Shown piece by piece: positions 9,601 to 16,881 of a stretch of 16,881 nucleotides of DNA (position 1 is its first letter; every line of letters starts with the position of its first letter). Made by a program: the position numbers and the translations under genes. The notes under the pieces are model-generated. The model was not told the DNA's origin. It made no database searches and saw only the letters and a list, made by a program, of their open reading frames with translations. Origin of the DNA: Pleurotus ostreatus/Saccharomyces cerevisiae fusant (lineage: Eukaryota; Opisthokonta); assembly GCA_024196135.1 (NCBI GenBank), contig JAMQCK010000732.1, positions 1-16,881 on the forward strand, given 5' to 3'.

Positions 9601-10710
9601 TCAAGGCAGCCCCTCCACAGGCACCTGCCCGCCCTCATCTCCCTCGCTCACCACGGTATCCAGCGCCAAGATGCTCCTTCCTCCCTTCGCCCTGTCATCT
9701 GCGAAGTGCTTGCGCGCCTTGCCATAATCGTCAAACTTGAACTGCCAGCCGTTCGGCAGGCCCGCGTAGAGCGAGGCCTGGCGCCTCATCGGCGGCAGAG
9801 CGCTGCCCCTCTGCGAGTAGCGAGCCGCACTACCATGGAGCGCGTATTCAGCAGGAGCAGAATGCGCAGGCGCGCGCATCGGCGGCGGGCATGGAGAAGC
9901 AGAGATCGGGGAGAGAATCGAGGTGACGCTTTCAGAATAAGCGAGTGTTTCGGCGTCGGTATCGAGTTCATGATCGACGGGCTCTGGCGCCGCGTTCTCC
10001 TTCCCGTAGACGATGCTGACGGATACCTCGGACGCGGTGCGTACGAGCTTGCGAATAGCCGTGAGCGAGCCGTCGTTCGCGCGCTTTGCGTCATTTTCCA
10101 TCGTCGCCTCCGCCACGGCAAGGTCGACGAGGTTGTCGTTCCCAGACTGCGCGCCGAGGCATGTGGGGCACAGGCGGACGAACATGGCGACGAGCTTCCT
10201 TGGGATGCGCGCGTGCGCAGCGCAGAGGTGGTCGTACGTCGCGTCGAAGGAGCCGTGGTCGACAGCGTCGTGCGCGTCGCAGAGGATACCATAGAGCTCG
10301 TCTTGCACGGCGACCGGGCGGTCATTTTCGAGTAGACGAAGACCAGAGGGACCGTGAGCGAGCGTGAAGGTGTTGGCTGCCCAGCGGATGTAGTGCGCGC
10401 GTTCGTCTAGAGGCTCGGAGGCGTGCAGCGAGGCGATGACAGCGGGGTCCGTAGAGTCAAGAGCAGAGACAATAGTATTGTAGTTCGCGCGAGAGATCAG
10501 CGCCTTGCTGCGTTGGGCGGCAGAAAGCGGGTCCAGAAAACGCGCCTCGACGTCGTTCTTGTACTGATCGCAGGTGAGGAGGCCGATACGGCTCTTGGTC
10601 TTGGGCGGCGTCGCGACGTGACTTTCACTCTCCGAGATCTTCGAGATGGAGGTCGTCGAGGGCAATGCAAGCACAGGATCGATGGCCGTCATCTTGAGTG
10701 AGCTGTACAT
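9601..10710 (-). CDS. HHCC (integrase-type) zinc-binding protein without catalytic core
   Basis: This is a single exon of 369 aa. Residues 135-185 read as an HHCC zinc-binding module: H147-x4-H152-x28-C181-x2-C184. It sits in a context typical of Ty3/gypsy-like integrases, with D-E-L-Y-G-I-L-C before it and I-P-R-K-L-V-x-x-F-V-x-x-C-P-x-C after the first helix. In integrases this module helps the N-terminal domain bind DNA and multimerise. Here no DDE catalytic domain follows. The remaining 185 residues are largely low-complexity, rich in Ser, Ala and Pro, ending in a conserved-looking G-W-Q-F-K-F-D-D-Y segment. There are no flanking LTRs, gag or reverse transcriptase. I infer a host gene derived from an integrase, possibly a DNA-binding regulator; a function is not established. 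It diverges from the RGG F-box gene. The second Met (residue 7) could be the true start. Confidence 0.75.
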   Translation of the reverse strand: MYSSLKMTAIDPVLALPSTTSISKISESESHVATPPKTKSRIGLLTCDQYKNDVEARFLDPLSAAQRSKALISRANYNTIVSALDSTDPAVIASLHASEPLDERAHYIRWAANTFTLAHGPSGLRLLENDRPVAVQDELYGILCDAHDAVDHGSFDATYDHLCAAHARIPRKLVAMFVRLCPTCLGAQSGNDNLVDLAVAEATMENDAKRANDGSLTAIRKLVRTASEVSVSIVYGKENAAPEPVDHELDTDAETLAYSESVTSILSPISASPCPPPMRAPAHSAPAEYALHGSAARYSQRGSALPPMRRQASLYAGLPNGWQFKFDDYGKARKHFADDRAKGGRSILALDTVVSEGDEGGQVPVEGLP

Positions 10711-11062
10711 AGTATCTCTGCTTGCTTCCCGTTCAGTGGTTTCATCAAGCAGGGTATACTAGACCATACCTTTCTTCCTGGAGGTTGTCCGCAAAAAGCG
10801 AGTGAATTATAAAGGAAAAACCAAACGAGTGGACGTCTAGAATGTGAAGAATCCGATGTGGAGGAGGACAAGATGTGAAAAACCCCTAAGCGCCGGTGAC
10901 GCGGTGACGAACACGGTCACCTGACGGCACAAGCGTCATATCTGCCACGCGCCTTCGGGATGGGCCGCACCGACCTTGCTCCTGACCACGTCGTGAGCGT
11001 CAGGAAATCTTTCTCCGACACCGAGAACCCCTATATACTTCACTTAACTGCCATCAGGTACA
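10711..11062. promoter_or_regulatory. Divergent promoter region, HHCC gene and RGG F-box gene
   Basis: These 352 bp lie between two outward-facing start codons. They contain a cluster of GTGAC/GTCAC boxes (10895-10923) and a TATATA at 11032-11037, close to the F-box ATG. The TATA position would imply a very short F-box 5' leader. Confidence 0.5.
10895..10923 (+). promoter_or_regulatory. GGTGAC/GGTCACCTG box cluster at the RGG F-box gene
   Basis: GGTGAC occurs at 10895-10900 and 10903-10908, and its inverse GTCACC at 10916-10921. The last sits within GGTCACCTG (10915-10923), which holds a CACCTG E-box-like core 148 bp before the ATG. The same GGTCACCTG recurs 153 bp before the ATG of the paralogue at 15292. 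A role in transcription-factor binding is inferred. Confidence 0.45.
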
Positions 11063-13342
11063 ATGGAAGGACGGGGACAGCCAAGAGGAAGAGGAAGAGG
11101 CGGTCATGACGGAGGCAGTGGGCGCGGAGGGCGTGATAGTGGCCGCGGTGGACGTGGCTGGCGCGGAGGACGAGGCTCACGAGGAGGTAAAATGCAAGCA
11201 CGAGGAAGGGGCAGAGGTGGGCCTTCTCAAAACCTCCAGCCATCCCACCACTCGCAACAGGCGGAAACCTCCCCCAATGAGGATCGCCAACCGATCCACC
11301 GCCTTCCTATCGAGGTCCTCGAGATGGTTTTTCTCTTCAGCATGCCTGACGAGCTCTCGAACCCTACACCTGGCTCTCACGTTGCATACTTCGCCTACCT
11401 CAATCACTGCAACAGCATCGACTACCCGCGCTTCCTCAGCCACGTCTGCCGCCGCTGGCGCATCGCCGCCCAGGGCTGTCCCGCCCTCTGGTCGTACATC
11501 TGCGTTGACATCGGCGCGCGCAAGCCGTTCAGCGCTTCCTACTACGCAAGCATACTCGCCAAATCCAGCGACTTTCCCCTGACCCTTTCCTTCGCCGTCG
11601 GGAAGAATCAACTCTTGAACACCATCCTCCACGGACCGGTGTTTTCTCCGCATATTCGGCGTATCCGCACGTTCTGCATCCAGCTGTCTTCGTACTTCCT
11701 CCCCGCCGACGCCCCGAGGGTAGACATCCTGCCGCTCTTCCCGACGGTCGATACGCCCCTGCTGGAGAGCCTACGCCTGGGCTGCCGCAAGGCCCCTTGG
11801 AGCGTCATCCGGTATCTCGATAAACTAAAACGTGGCGGAGAGTCCATTCCCGACCACCTTCGCTTCTTCCGGCATGCGCCACGGCTGGAGGAGTTCGCGC
11901 TGGAGGGCCTCGACGATCCAGACGCAACACACGAGGCTATGGAGTTTGTGTCGCTTCGCAGACTGGGGCTAGCGGGCTTCGACTGGGCGAACATGACGCG
12001 ATTACGCCTGCCGGACGTCCCCAGGCGCGTGTTTGACTTGCTGCGGATACTAGGCGATGCGAAGCGGCTTGTGGAGCTGAGGTGCACAATCTTTGAGGAT
12101 CTGGAGGACGAGTTCTCGCGCGAGGGGGACGATGAGTATATCATCGATACGGAGGACGAGATGGAGGATGAGGATTGGGATGAGGAAGAAGAGGAGGAGG
12201 AAAGCAAAGAAGACTACCCCCGTGCCAACACTCGGTCCGCCGCACGTACCCGCGTCCAGCAGAACTCGAAGACCTCTATTAACAACACCACCGCTCGCGC
12301 CCTCGCAGATGCACGTCGCGCCAAGAGGGAGCACCGACAGCGCGAGCTCGCCGCCCGTCACGCCGAGCGCGAGACCGCGCGCGAAAAACAGCGCCGCGAA
12401 CGAGCCCAGCTCCTAGGCCCGCACGTCTTCCCCGACCTTACGAGCCTACACCTTGTCCTGATGGCCTTCGAGCCCGAGACCTACGGCGAGTACGACGACG
12501 AGAACCCGGAGGATTGCTCGGGGGTGGAGCGGTTCCTCGGCGCGCTCGTGATGCCCGCGCTCGCGACGCTCACCATCGCGCGCAGGGGGGAGGAGTTTGA
12601 GGACGACTATAGCGATGAGGATGATGATTATGGGTATGGTGGTGGGTACGGCGGTGGTGGTGGTGGTAATGGTGAACCCAGGTTACACCCCCACCTAAAA
12701 GCCTTCGTTCAGCGCTCCGGGTGCGTCGTCCGAACCCTCTCGCTCAACAGCCTTTCGATCGAACAGTCCGAGCTCCTCGACATCCTTCCGCTCTTCCCGC
12801 ACGTGCACACCCTCCGCCTCGAGGATGCCACGAAAGCGATGACCGCGGGCTTTTGGCAGGCGCTCGGGCGGCGCGAGCGGGAGGGGCGGATGGGGCGTGA
12901 TGGGCACCGCAAGGGAGATGGGCGGATGCAGCGCGATGGACAGATGGCGAACGACGGGCGGATGGCGCTGCTACCCAGCCTGCATCACCTCGTCGTGCAC
13001 CAGGACCGCGGGCGCACGGGGCGCGGCGGGTTCATCAACGTGAACGTCCTCGACGCGGTCGAGGCGCGGTGGAAAGCCGGCCGGGGTGGCGGCGCGCGCA
13101 TCGAGGTCGTGCACTGCCCGATGCTGACGAAGTGGCGCAAAGGGAAGCCCGCGCAGGTCGTGGACGCACAGATGCGCGGGCGGCTAAAGCGGGTACAGGC
13201 GCGGGCCGATCTGGAGCTGGTACTGACAGAGCTGCCGTTCGAGAGGAAGTTTGCGAGGCAGGTTGGCGGCTCCAATTATGGAGACTCGGATGAGGGATAT
13301 CCTGACGAGGCGGACTACGATGACGAGTTTGAGTACTATTGA
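11063..13342 (+). CDS. F-box protein with N-terminal RGG/RG tail (long paralogue)
   Basis: An uninterrupted 759-aa frame. Residues 4-53 are an RGG/RG-rich tail, a type known to bind RNA. An F-box-like region follows at about 78-147 (I-H-R-L-P-I-E-V-L, then D-Y-P-R-F-L, then V-C-R-R-W and C-P-A-L-W). This layout is typical of agaricomycete F-box proteins, which recruit substrates to SCF ubiquitin ligases through Skp1. A leucine-rich, repeat-like region covers the middle. It is interrupted by an acidic run (about 352-388), a basic and charged helix (about 410-451) and a Gly/Tyr-rich patch (about 523-538). The C-terminus has a conserved L-H-H-L-V-V...G-G-G-A-R-I-E-V block and ends in acidic and tyrosine residues. 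Compared with the paralogue at 15292, the tail and roughly 85 residues of the low-complexity middle are extra. Target and localisation are unknown. Confidence 0.85.
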   Translation: MEGRGQPRGRGRGGHDGGSGRGGRDSGRGGRGWRGGRGSRGGKMQARGRGRGGPSQNLQPSHHSQQAETSPNEDRQPIHRLPIEVLEMVFLFSMPDELSNPTPGSHVAYFAYLNHCNSIDYPRFLSHVCRRWRIAAQGCPALWSYICVDIGARKPFSASYYASILAKSSDFPLTLSFAVGKNQLLNTILHGPVFSPHIRRIRTFCIQLSSYFLPADAPRVDILPLFPTVDTPLLESLRLGCRKAPWSVIRYLDKLKRGGESIPDHLRFFRHAPRLEEFALEGLDDPDATHEAMEFVSLRRLGLAGFDWANMTRLRLPDVPRRVFDLLRILGDAKRLVELRCTIFEDLEDEFSREGDDEYIIDTEDEMEDEDWDEEEEEEESKEDYPRANTRSAARTRVQQNSKTSINNTTARALADARRAKREHRQRELAARHAERETAREKQRRERAQLLGPHVFPDLTSLHLVLMAFEPETYGEYDDENPEDCSGVERFLGALVMPALATLTIARRGEEFEDDYSDEDDDYGYGGGYGGGGGGNGEPRLHPHLKAFVQRSGCVVRTLSLNSLSIEQSELLDILPLFPHVHTLRLEDATKAMTAGFWQALGRREREGRMGRDGHRKGDGRMQRDGQMANDGRMALLPSLHHLVVHQDRGRTGRGGFINVNVLDAVEARWKAGRGGGARIEVVHCPMLTKWRKGKPAQVVDAQMRGRLKRVQARADLELVLTELPFERKFARQVGGSNYGDSDEGYPDEADYDDEFEYY

Positions 13343-13508
13343 TGTGGTCTTGGGACGAGGAGAAATGATGGGATTGATCGTACGGGTAGAAAGACACCGA
13401 CAACAATGTACGCTACTGTGTTGATGACCCACAGATGATACCATCAGTAGTATAGACAAGTCCCCATGCAAGACGAGAGAATATCACAAGCAGGAGAAAT
13501 CTACAATT

Positions 13509-13532
13509 TACCATATCTTCTACCATATCTTC
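13509..13532. repeat. 12-bp tandem duplication
   Basis: TACCATATCTTC occurs twice back to back (13509-13520 and 13521-13532). Confidence 0.85.
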
Positions 13533-13638
13533 TGTGATACGACGTCGATCACCTCACCGGACCGATCGGCGTTTGCCAGAAGCCATTGATCCCAATTTGG
13601 CAGTCAGCGCGCTCACACCTTCTTTTCATTCACCGTGG

Positions 13639-13678
13639 ACCCCTCATGCGGGTCCCCTTAATACTACGCATGAGGGGT
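13639..13678. repeat. Perfect 12-bp inverted repeat (hairpin)
   Basis: ACCCCTCATGCG at 13639-13650 is exactly inverted at 13667-13678, separated by 16 nt. It lies about 300 bp past the stop of the long F-box gene. It could be an RNA 3'-end structure, a remnant of a small inverted-repeat element, or a dyad binding site. Confidence 0.75.
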
Positions 13679-14654
13679 GTGTGTAGGTACTTCTATCCTT
13701 GTACTGTATAATCTGATCACATTCTTACCTCTTGACGCCATTATCGCCGAATCATGGGCCACGCGAGTACCGCCACCTGAATATCCGTAAACAGACAAAG
13801 TTGTGATCACGTGACTCGAGCCAGCGGACAGCCACCGCCAGGAAGTATATGAGCCAACGCCTCTTGCCTTCTTACTTCGTGGAAACCGAAACGTACAAGA
13901 TCTCCGTTGAGGGCGACCCGCATGTTACATACAGCGGCGTCCGAGGCGGCGTCGAGAAAGCCGGGGGCTAAGGTGGCACGGATATCTCTCGGGTCCGGCG
14001 GAGGTTGGGGTTCGCCTCAGTCCGTTGTCCGTTGGGAACCGGTTTCTGCATGCCCTGGGGTGCTCGGCGAGAGCGCTCAGCCTGCAAATTATGGCGAACG
14101 CGATGGATCTAGCGGCTGAGAGGCGCGCCCTGGGTGGCCGCACTGTCGCGCTCGTCGTTGGATTCCTGAACTCGTCCGCCCCCTCGCCTTTGGCGATAGC
14201 GTGCGGACGACAGGGCAGGAGGAGGGTGCCGCTTTTGGAGGAGCTCGCCCGGTTCGTGTCTTCGTCCTTCGCTCCTCGAGTTGCACTGACGCTTTTTCTC
14301 TAGTTCGCCGAGCGTCAAAGTCCTCGATATCCCGCTGGCCCTCGCCTTTCGCCTCAGAACTCGCCCAGCGCGGCCCCCCCCCGGTGCGTCGTCTTCCCGC
14401 CAGCCGTTGACCTCCGCTCATCATCTGCCGCGTGCAGGACTCTCATCTCGTCGTCGCCGTTCTCGCCGCTCTCTTGCTCGCTGTCGTCTACTGATCTTGT
14501 GTACCATTACTTACCACTCGGCGCGAAACTTATTCCGCTGTCTTGTACCTTGCTGTGTAGTCTCTTGCTCTCGCATCCGCAATATATATGTTCTTCTACG
14601 TTCTTGCCCTTGGTCGCGCCCGATTACAAGTCTGCGCTCCAGTTCGCCGCCGCG

Positions 14655-15030
14655 ATCGTGACGGGAAGCCCGCATTCGTGCCGTGCTTGCACCACCTCGT
14701 CGTGAAGCACGACCTCGGGGAGCGCAGCAAGTTCATCGCCGAGGACGTTGTCGATACGATCAACTCGCGCTGGAGGGCCGGCTCCGGCGGCGGGGCGCGC
14801 ATCGAGGTAGCGCATCGCCCGAAAGCACAGCGCGCATCGAGAGGGCTCAGCGTCGATCATCCGAGCCTTGCGCGGATGCAGCACGATCAGAAGGTGGGAC
14901 TGAAGCGGACTAGATGTCCTGTGAATGATGCTTTCGGCCCCCTTGAACTCCAGGAAGGAAGGAAGGCGGAAGCCGCGCGACTACAGATGAATATGATTAC
15001 CATGATGACACTACATATACGCCACTGTGC
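14655..15030 (+). pseudogene. Orphan C-terminal fragment of an F-box paralogue
   Basis: In the frame through 14655-14822 the translation matches the C-terminal block of the long F-box gene (its residues about 650-690). The shared features are C/S-L-H-H-L-V-V, then a D/E-x-V-D-x-I/V-x-x-R-W-R/K-A-G segment, then G-G-G-A-R-I-E-V. Past 14822 the match fades. An acidic/tyrosine tail like that of the long gene (D-E-Y-D-Y-H-D-D) reappears at about 14987-15010 in a different frame, which indicates at least one frameshift. No F-box, leucine-rich part or start codon context lies upstream. I call it the decayed 3' end of a fourth family copy. It sits directly before the paralogue at 15292, which lacks exactly this block. 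Confidence 0.7.
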
Positions 15031-15117
15031 CCATGCATAGAAATCAAAACATGAGGGCCACCAATAACAGTAGAAATGTGCGCGAGAGAGGGTGCCAAAA
15101 TCAAGACTCGAACAGAC

Positions 15118-15176
15118 GTGACAGCGGATTGCGGACGCGGTCACCTGGCATTGTCACGAACAGACCCGTCACGAAC
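15118..15176 (+). promoter_or_regulatory. GTGAC/GTCAC box cluster upstream of the short F-box gene
   Basis: GTGAC lies at 15118-15122, GGTCACCTG at 15139-15147, and GTCACGAAC twice at 15153-15161 and 15168-15176. GGTCACCTG is identical to the element 148 bp before the long F-box ATG, and here it is 153 bp before the ATG at 15292. The match sits in otherwise diverged sequence. Confidence 0.45.
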
Positions 15177-15291
15177 TGCGGAAATGCCCGCGCCACCCTT
15201 TGCCTTTTACCACGATCAAGTTTTCTCAAGAGAGACGTGCCACTCGACAACGACTACACGGTGTAGCGGGCACAGGCGAAGAACAAAGTCG

Positions 15292-16461
15292 ATGGGAAAA
15301 CGCGAACGCAAAGCACTCAGGAAGATCGCGCTGGCGGGGAAGGCCACCTCGGCGACGCTCTCCTCGGGTGGCACCTTTCCGATCAACCAGCTCGCCAATG
15401 AAGTACTTGAGACTATCCTGCTATTTTCTCTGCCCGACGCACTCACACATCCCACCTCCGGCTCCCGCATCGGGTACAATGCATACTTGAATCGCTGTCG
15501 TAGCATCGACTACCCCCGGCTTCTGAGCCAAGTCTGCGGGCGGTGGCGCGACGTTGTTGAAGGGTGCCCTGCCCTTTGGTCTTACATCTGCGTCGAAGTC
15601 GATGCCTTCAATCACTGCGCCGACTACTACACCACCGTGCTCGTGAAGTCTTGCGACTACCCTTTGTCCCTCTCGTGTCTCGTCGGCACCGGCAAGACGG
15701 ATGAAGTCAGTCGTGTACTCAATGGCCCTGTATTCGCAGCGCACCTGCAGCGCTTGCGCAGGCTGAGTGTTGTGACTTGCTTCGTGCGCGACCGTTCGGA
15801 ACTACGTCCAGAAGGGCCGGAGCTGCTGCCGCTTGTCCCCGCTATTGACACGCCACTGCTGGAAAGTCTTCATATCGACTGTAGCGAGGACACCGAAAGT
15901 ATGGTACGCTACCTTCACAAGCTCAGCCGCACCGATAACAACGACGTACCTGCGGACTTGCGCATCGTTCGCCATGCACCGCAACTGAGGGAGTTCGTGC
16001 TAGAGGGCTTGGACATGGACACGATCCTTCCCCACGTTGCTTTGTCGATGTCCTCTCACTTTTCTCTCCGAAAGCTTAAACTGGCTGGTCTGGACTGGTC
16101 GATGATGACACGCCTGCGCCTGCCGGATATCGGACAGCGGGTGGCCGACCTACTCAAGGCGTTTGTGCAGGCGACGCGCCTCATGGAACTTCGGTGCGCG
16201 GTTTTCGAAGATCGAGAGGGCCAGCGCACGCGCGAAGATGGTACTGAGCATGCCGAGCTGGATCTGCCACTCGTTTTTCCCGACCTCGTCACCCTGCACC
16301 TCGTCCTCATCCCTCTTATAGCCGCCAATGGCGATACCTACGACGAGAACCCCGAGAGACGCACCGGCGTCGATCGATTCCTGAGTGCGCTCGTCACGCC
16401 CGCCCTCACCTCCTTGTCCATCACTCGTAAAGGAGAGGAAAAACGAACTCACCCCGCGTAA
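15292..16461 (+). CDS. F-box protein, C-terminally truncated paralogue
   Basis: A single exon of 389 aa, clearly paralogous to the protein at 11063. It shares F-P-I-N-Q-L-A-N-E-V-L, D-Y-P-R-L-L, V-C-G-R-W, C-P-A-L-W-S-Y-I-C-V, the D-T-P-L-L-E-S-L repeat-like segments and V-F-P-D-L-V-T-L-H-L-V-L. I chose the ATG at 15292 (M-G-K-R-E-R-K). The frame is open back to 15076, but that region carries the promoter element shared with the long copy and has no similarity to its protein. The RGG tail and acidic and basic inserts of the long copy are absent. Translation ends at T-R-K-G-E-E-K, where the long copy enters its acidic and Gly-rich patch, so the last 250 or so residues are missing. The F-box and leucine-rich part are intact, so it may still work as a short substrate receptor. 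Decay in progress is equally possible. Confidence 0.78.
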   Translation: MGKRERKALRKIALAGKATSATLSSGGTFPINQLANEVLETILLFSLPDALTHPTSGSRIGYNAYLNRCRSIDYPRLLSQVCGRWRDVVEGCPALWSYICVEVDAFNHCADYYTTVLVKSCDYPLSLSCLVGTGKTDEVSRVLNGPVFAAHLQRLRRLSVVTCFVRDRSELRPEGPELLPLVPAIDTPLLESLHIDCSEDTESMVRYLHKLSRTDNNDVPADLRIVRHAPQLREFVLEGLDMDTILPHVALSMSSHFSLRKLKLAGLDWSMMTRLRLPDIGQRVADLLKAFVQATRLMELRCAVFEDREGQRTREDGTEHAELDLPLVFPDLVTLHLVLIPLIAANGDTYDENPERRTGVDRFLSALVTPALTSLSITRKGEEKRTHPA

Positions 16462-16636
16462 TCGGGGCGTGAAGATCTGGCGTCGAACAAGCTCGCGAAG
16501 CCCGCGGGGGAAGTGACGCGGCGATCCCCGTGCTTCTCCCGCCGGCAACATACGTCATAATACATACAAACAAGCGCGTCCGAGCGCGTCGAGTAAAATA
16601 CGGAAAATACACGTTTTGCATCCCTCAACCGTGAGC
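16462..16636. other. Short intergenic segment
   Basis: This holds the 3' flank of the truncated F-box gene and the upstream region of the next ORF. A small CCCCG/CGGGG inverted repeat (16452-16467) spans the F-box stop codon. No further homology to the long F-box copy is visible. Confidence 0.35.
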
Positions 16637-16881
16637 ATGAACGCATACGACGCTCTGAAGGCGGGCTCCGCTGCCCAGCATGCGCAGCGCACGGTTGTTG
16701 GGCTGGAGAACCTGCCCCAGCGCCGCCACCACGATCCCGCCAAGTTTACGATCCCATCAAAACTCAGAGTTTCCCCTGACACCCGCCAAGCCATTGAGTC
16801 CTATCGCGACGTCCTCGGGCTTGACCAGCATACATACAATGAATCTGTTGATTCACAAGGTCTATCGACCGCTGAAACATA
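16637..16881 (+). CDS. Start of an unidentified ORF, cut by the window end
   Basis: An ATG at 16637 (M-N-A-Y-D-A-L-K-A-G) opens a frame that stays clear of stops for 81 codons to the end of the window. The composition is ordinary and polar, with several His, Gln and Arg residues, and there is no recognisable domain or signal peptide. Upstream codons are also open for a short distance, so this could be an internal exon. I do not recognise the family; a gene is plausible but not established. Confidence 0.35.
   Translation, partial: MNAYDALKAGSAAQHAQRTVVGLENLPQRRHHDPAKFTIPSKLRVSPDTRQAIESYRDVLGLDQHTYNESVDSQGLSTAET

Larger units (their letters stand above)
13343..14654. other. 1.3-kb region of repeats and decayed sequence
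   Basis: No convincing gene is seen. The segment holds the 3' flank of the long F-box gene, a 12-bp tandem duplication (13509-13532) and a perfect hairpin (13639-13678). Around 13805-13850 there is a promoter-like arrangement, with a CACGTG E-box and an AAGTATATG TATA-like site. Because a C-terminal F-box fragment follows at 14655, this may be the ruined 5' part of another family member, but I could not find F-box residues in any frame. A short hydrophobic open segment near 14445-14492 is too small to call. Confidence 0.45.

Noticed and set aside
11608..12207. A minus-strand frame of 199 residues beginning with a long serine run
   Set aside because: The serine run is the reverse complement of the GAG/GAA acidic codons of the F-box gene, and the rest has no domain.
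14445..14492. A short hydrophobic segment (L-V-V-A-V-L-A-A-L-L-L-A) suggesting a membrane protein
   Set aside because: It ends after about 15 hydrophobic residues at a stop, with no supported start, exon partner or homologue. Ct-rich DNA readily encodes such runs.
15076..15291. Extending the short F-box protein upstream to 15076
   Set aside because: The extra 72 residues have no similarity to the paralogue. The segment contains the GGTCACCTG promoter element shared with the long copy, so it is more likely upstream DNA.
14588..16461. Reading the C-terminal fragment and the short F-box gene as one protein
   Set aside because: The two are separated by a stop near 15040 and lie in permuted order relative to the long paralogue.

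Overview
The window looks like nuclear DNA of a filamentous basidiomycete, probably an Agaricomycete. It is GC-rich. Its multi-exon genes carry 50-98 bp introns with GT...AG ends and CTNAC-type branch sites. The gene families fit too: an agaric-style BTB family, a MYND family and a local F-box expansion. I found no tRNA, rRNA, CRISPR or bacterial-style features.

Layout. (1) Positions 1-405 are AT-richer, full of GGAATA/TATTCC inverted repeats, and look like the end of a DNA transposon. It abuts, and seems to truncate, an F-box gene fragment (406-585, minus). (2) A MYND zinc-finger gene (1104-2558, minus, about eight exons) diverges across about 330 bp from the best-identified gene here, a five-exon nuclear gene for mitochondrial RNA polymerase (RPO41 family, 2889-7154, plus). 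All catalytic motifs of the polymerase are intact. (3) After an 880-bp gap comes a two-exon BTB/POZ gene (8039-9219, minus), then a single-exon gene with an integrase-like HHCC zinc-binding module and no catalytic core (9601-10710, minus). (4) A divergent promoter leads to a 759-aa F-box protein with an N-terminal RGG/RG tail (11063-13342, plus). (5) The right-hand 3.5 kb holds debris and relatives of that gene: an orphan, frameshifted C-terminal fragment (about 14655-15030) and a C-terminally truncated 389-aa paralogue (15292-16461). An unrecognised ORF starts at 16637 and runs off the window.

The genes are not an operon or pathway. RPO41 is a housekeeping gene for mitochondrial transcription. 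The rest resembles a fast-evolving neighbourhood: one F-box family is present as one long copy, one truncated copy and two fragments. The long and truncated copies share a GGTCACCTG promoter element at almost the same distance from their ATGs (148 and 153 bp). The most interesting material is this F-box family (RGG fusion, complementary truncations, shared promoter box) and the HHCC protein. I saw no clear evidence of a wholly new multi-gene system.
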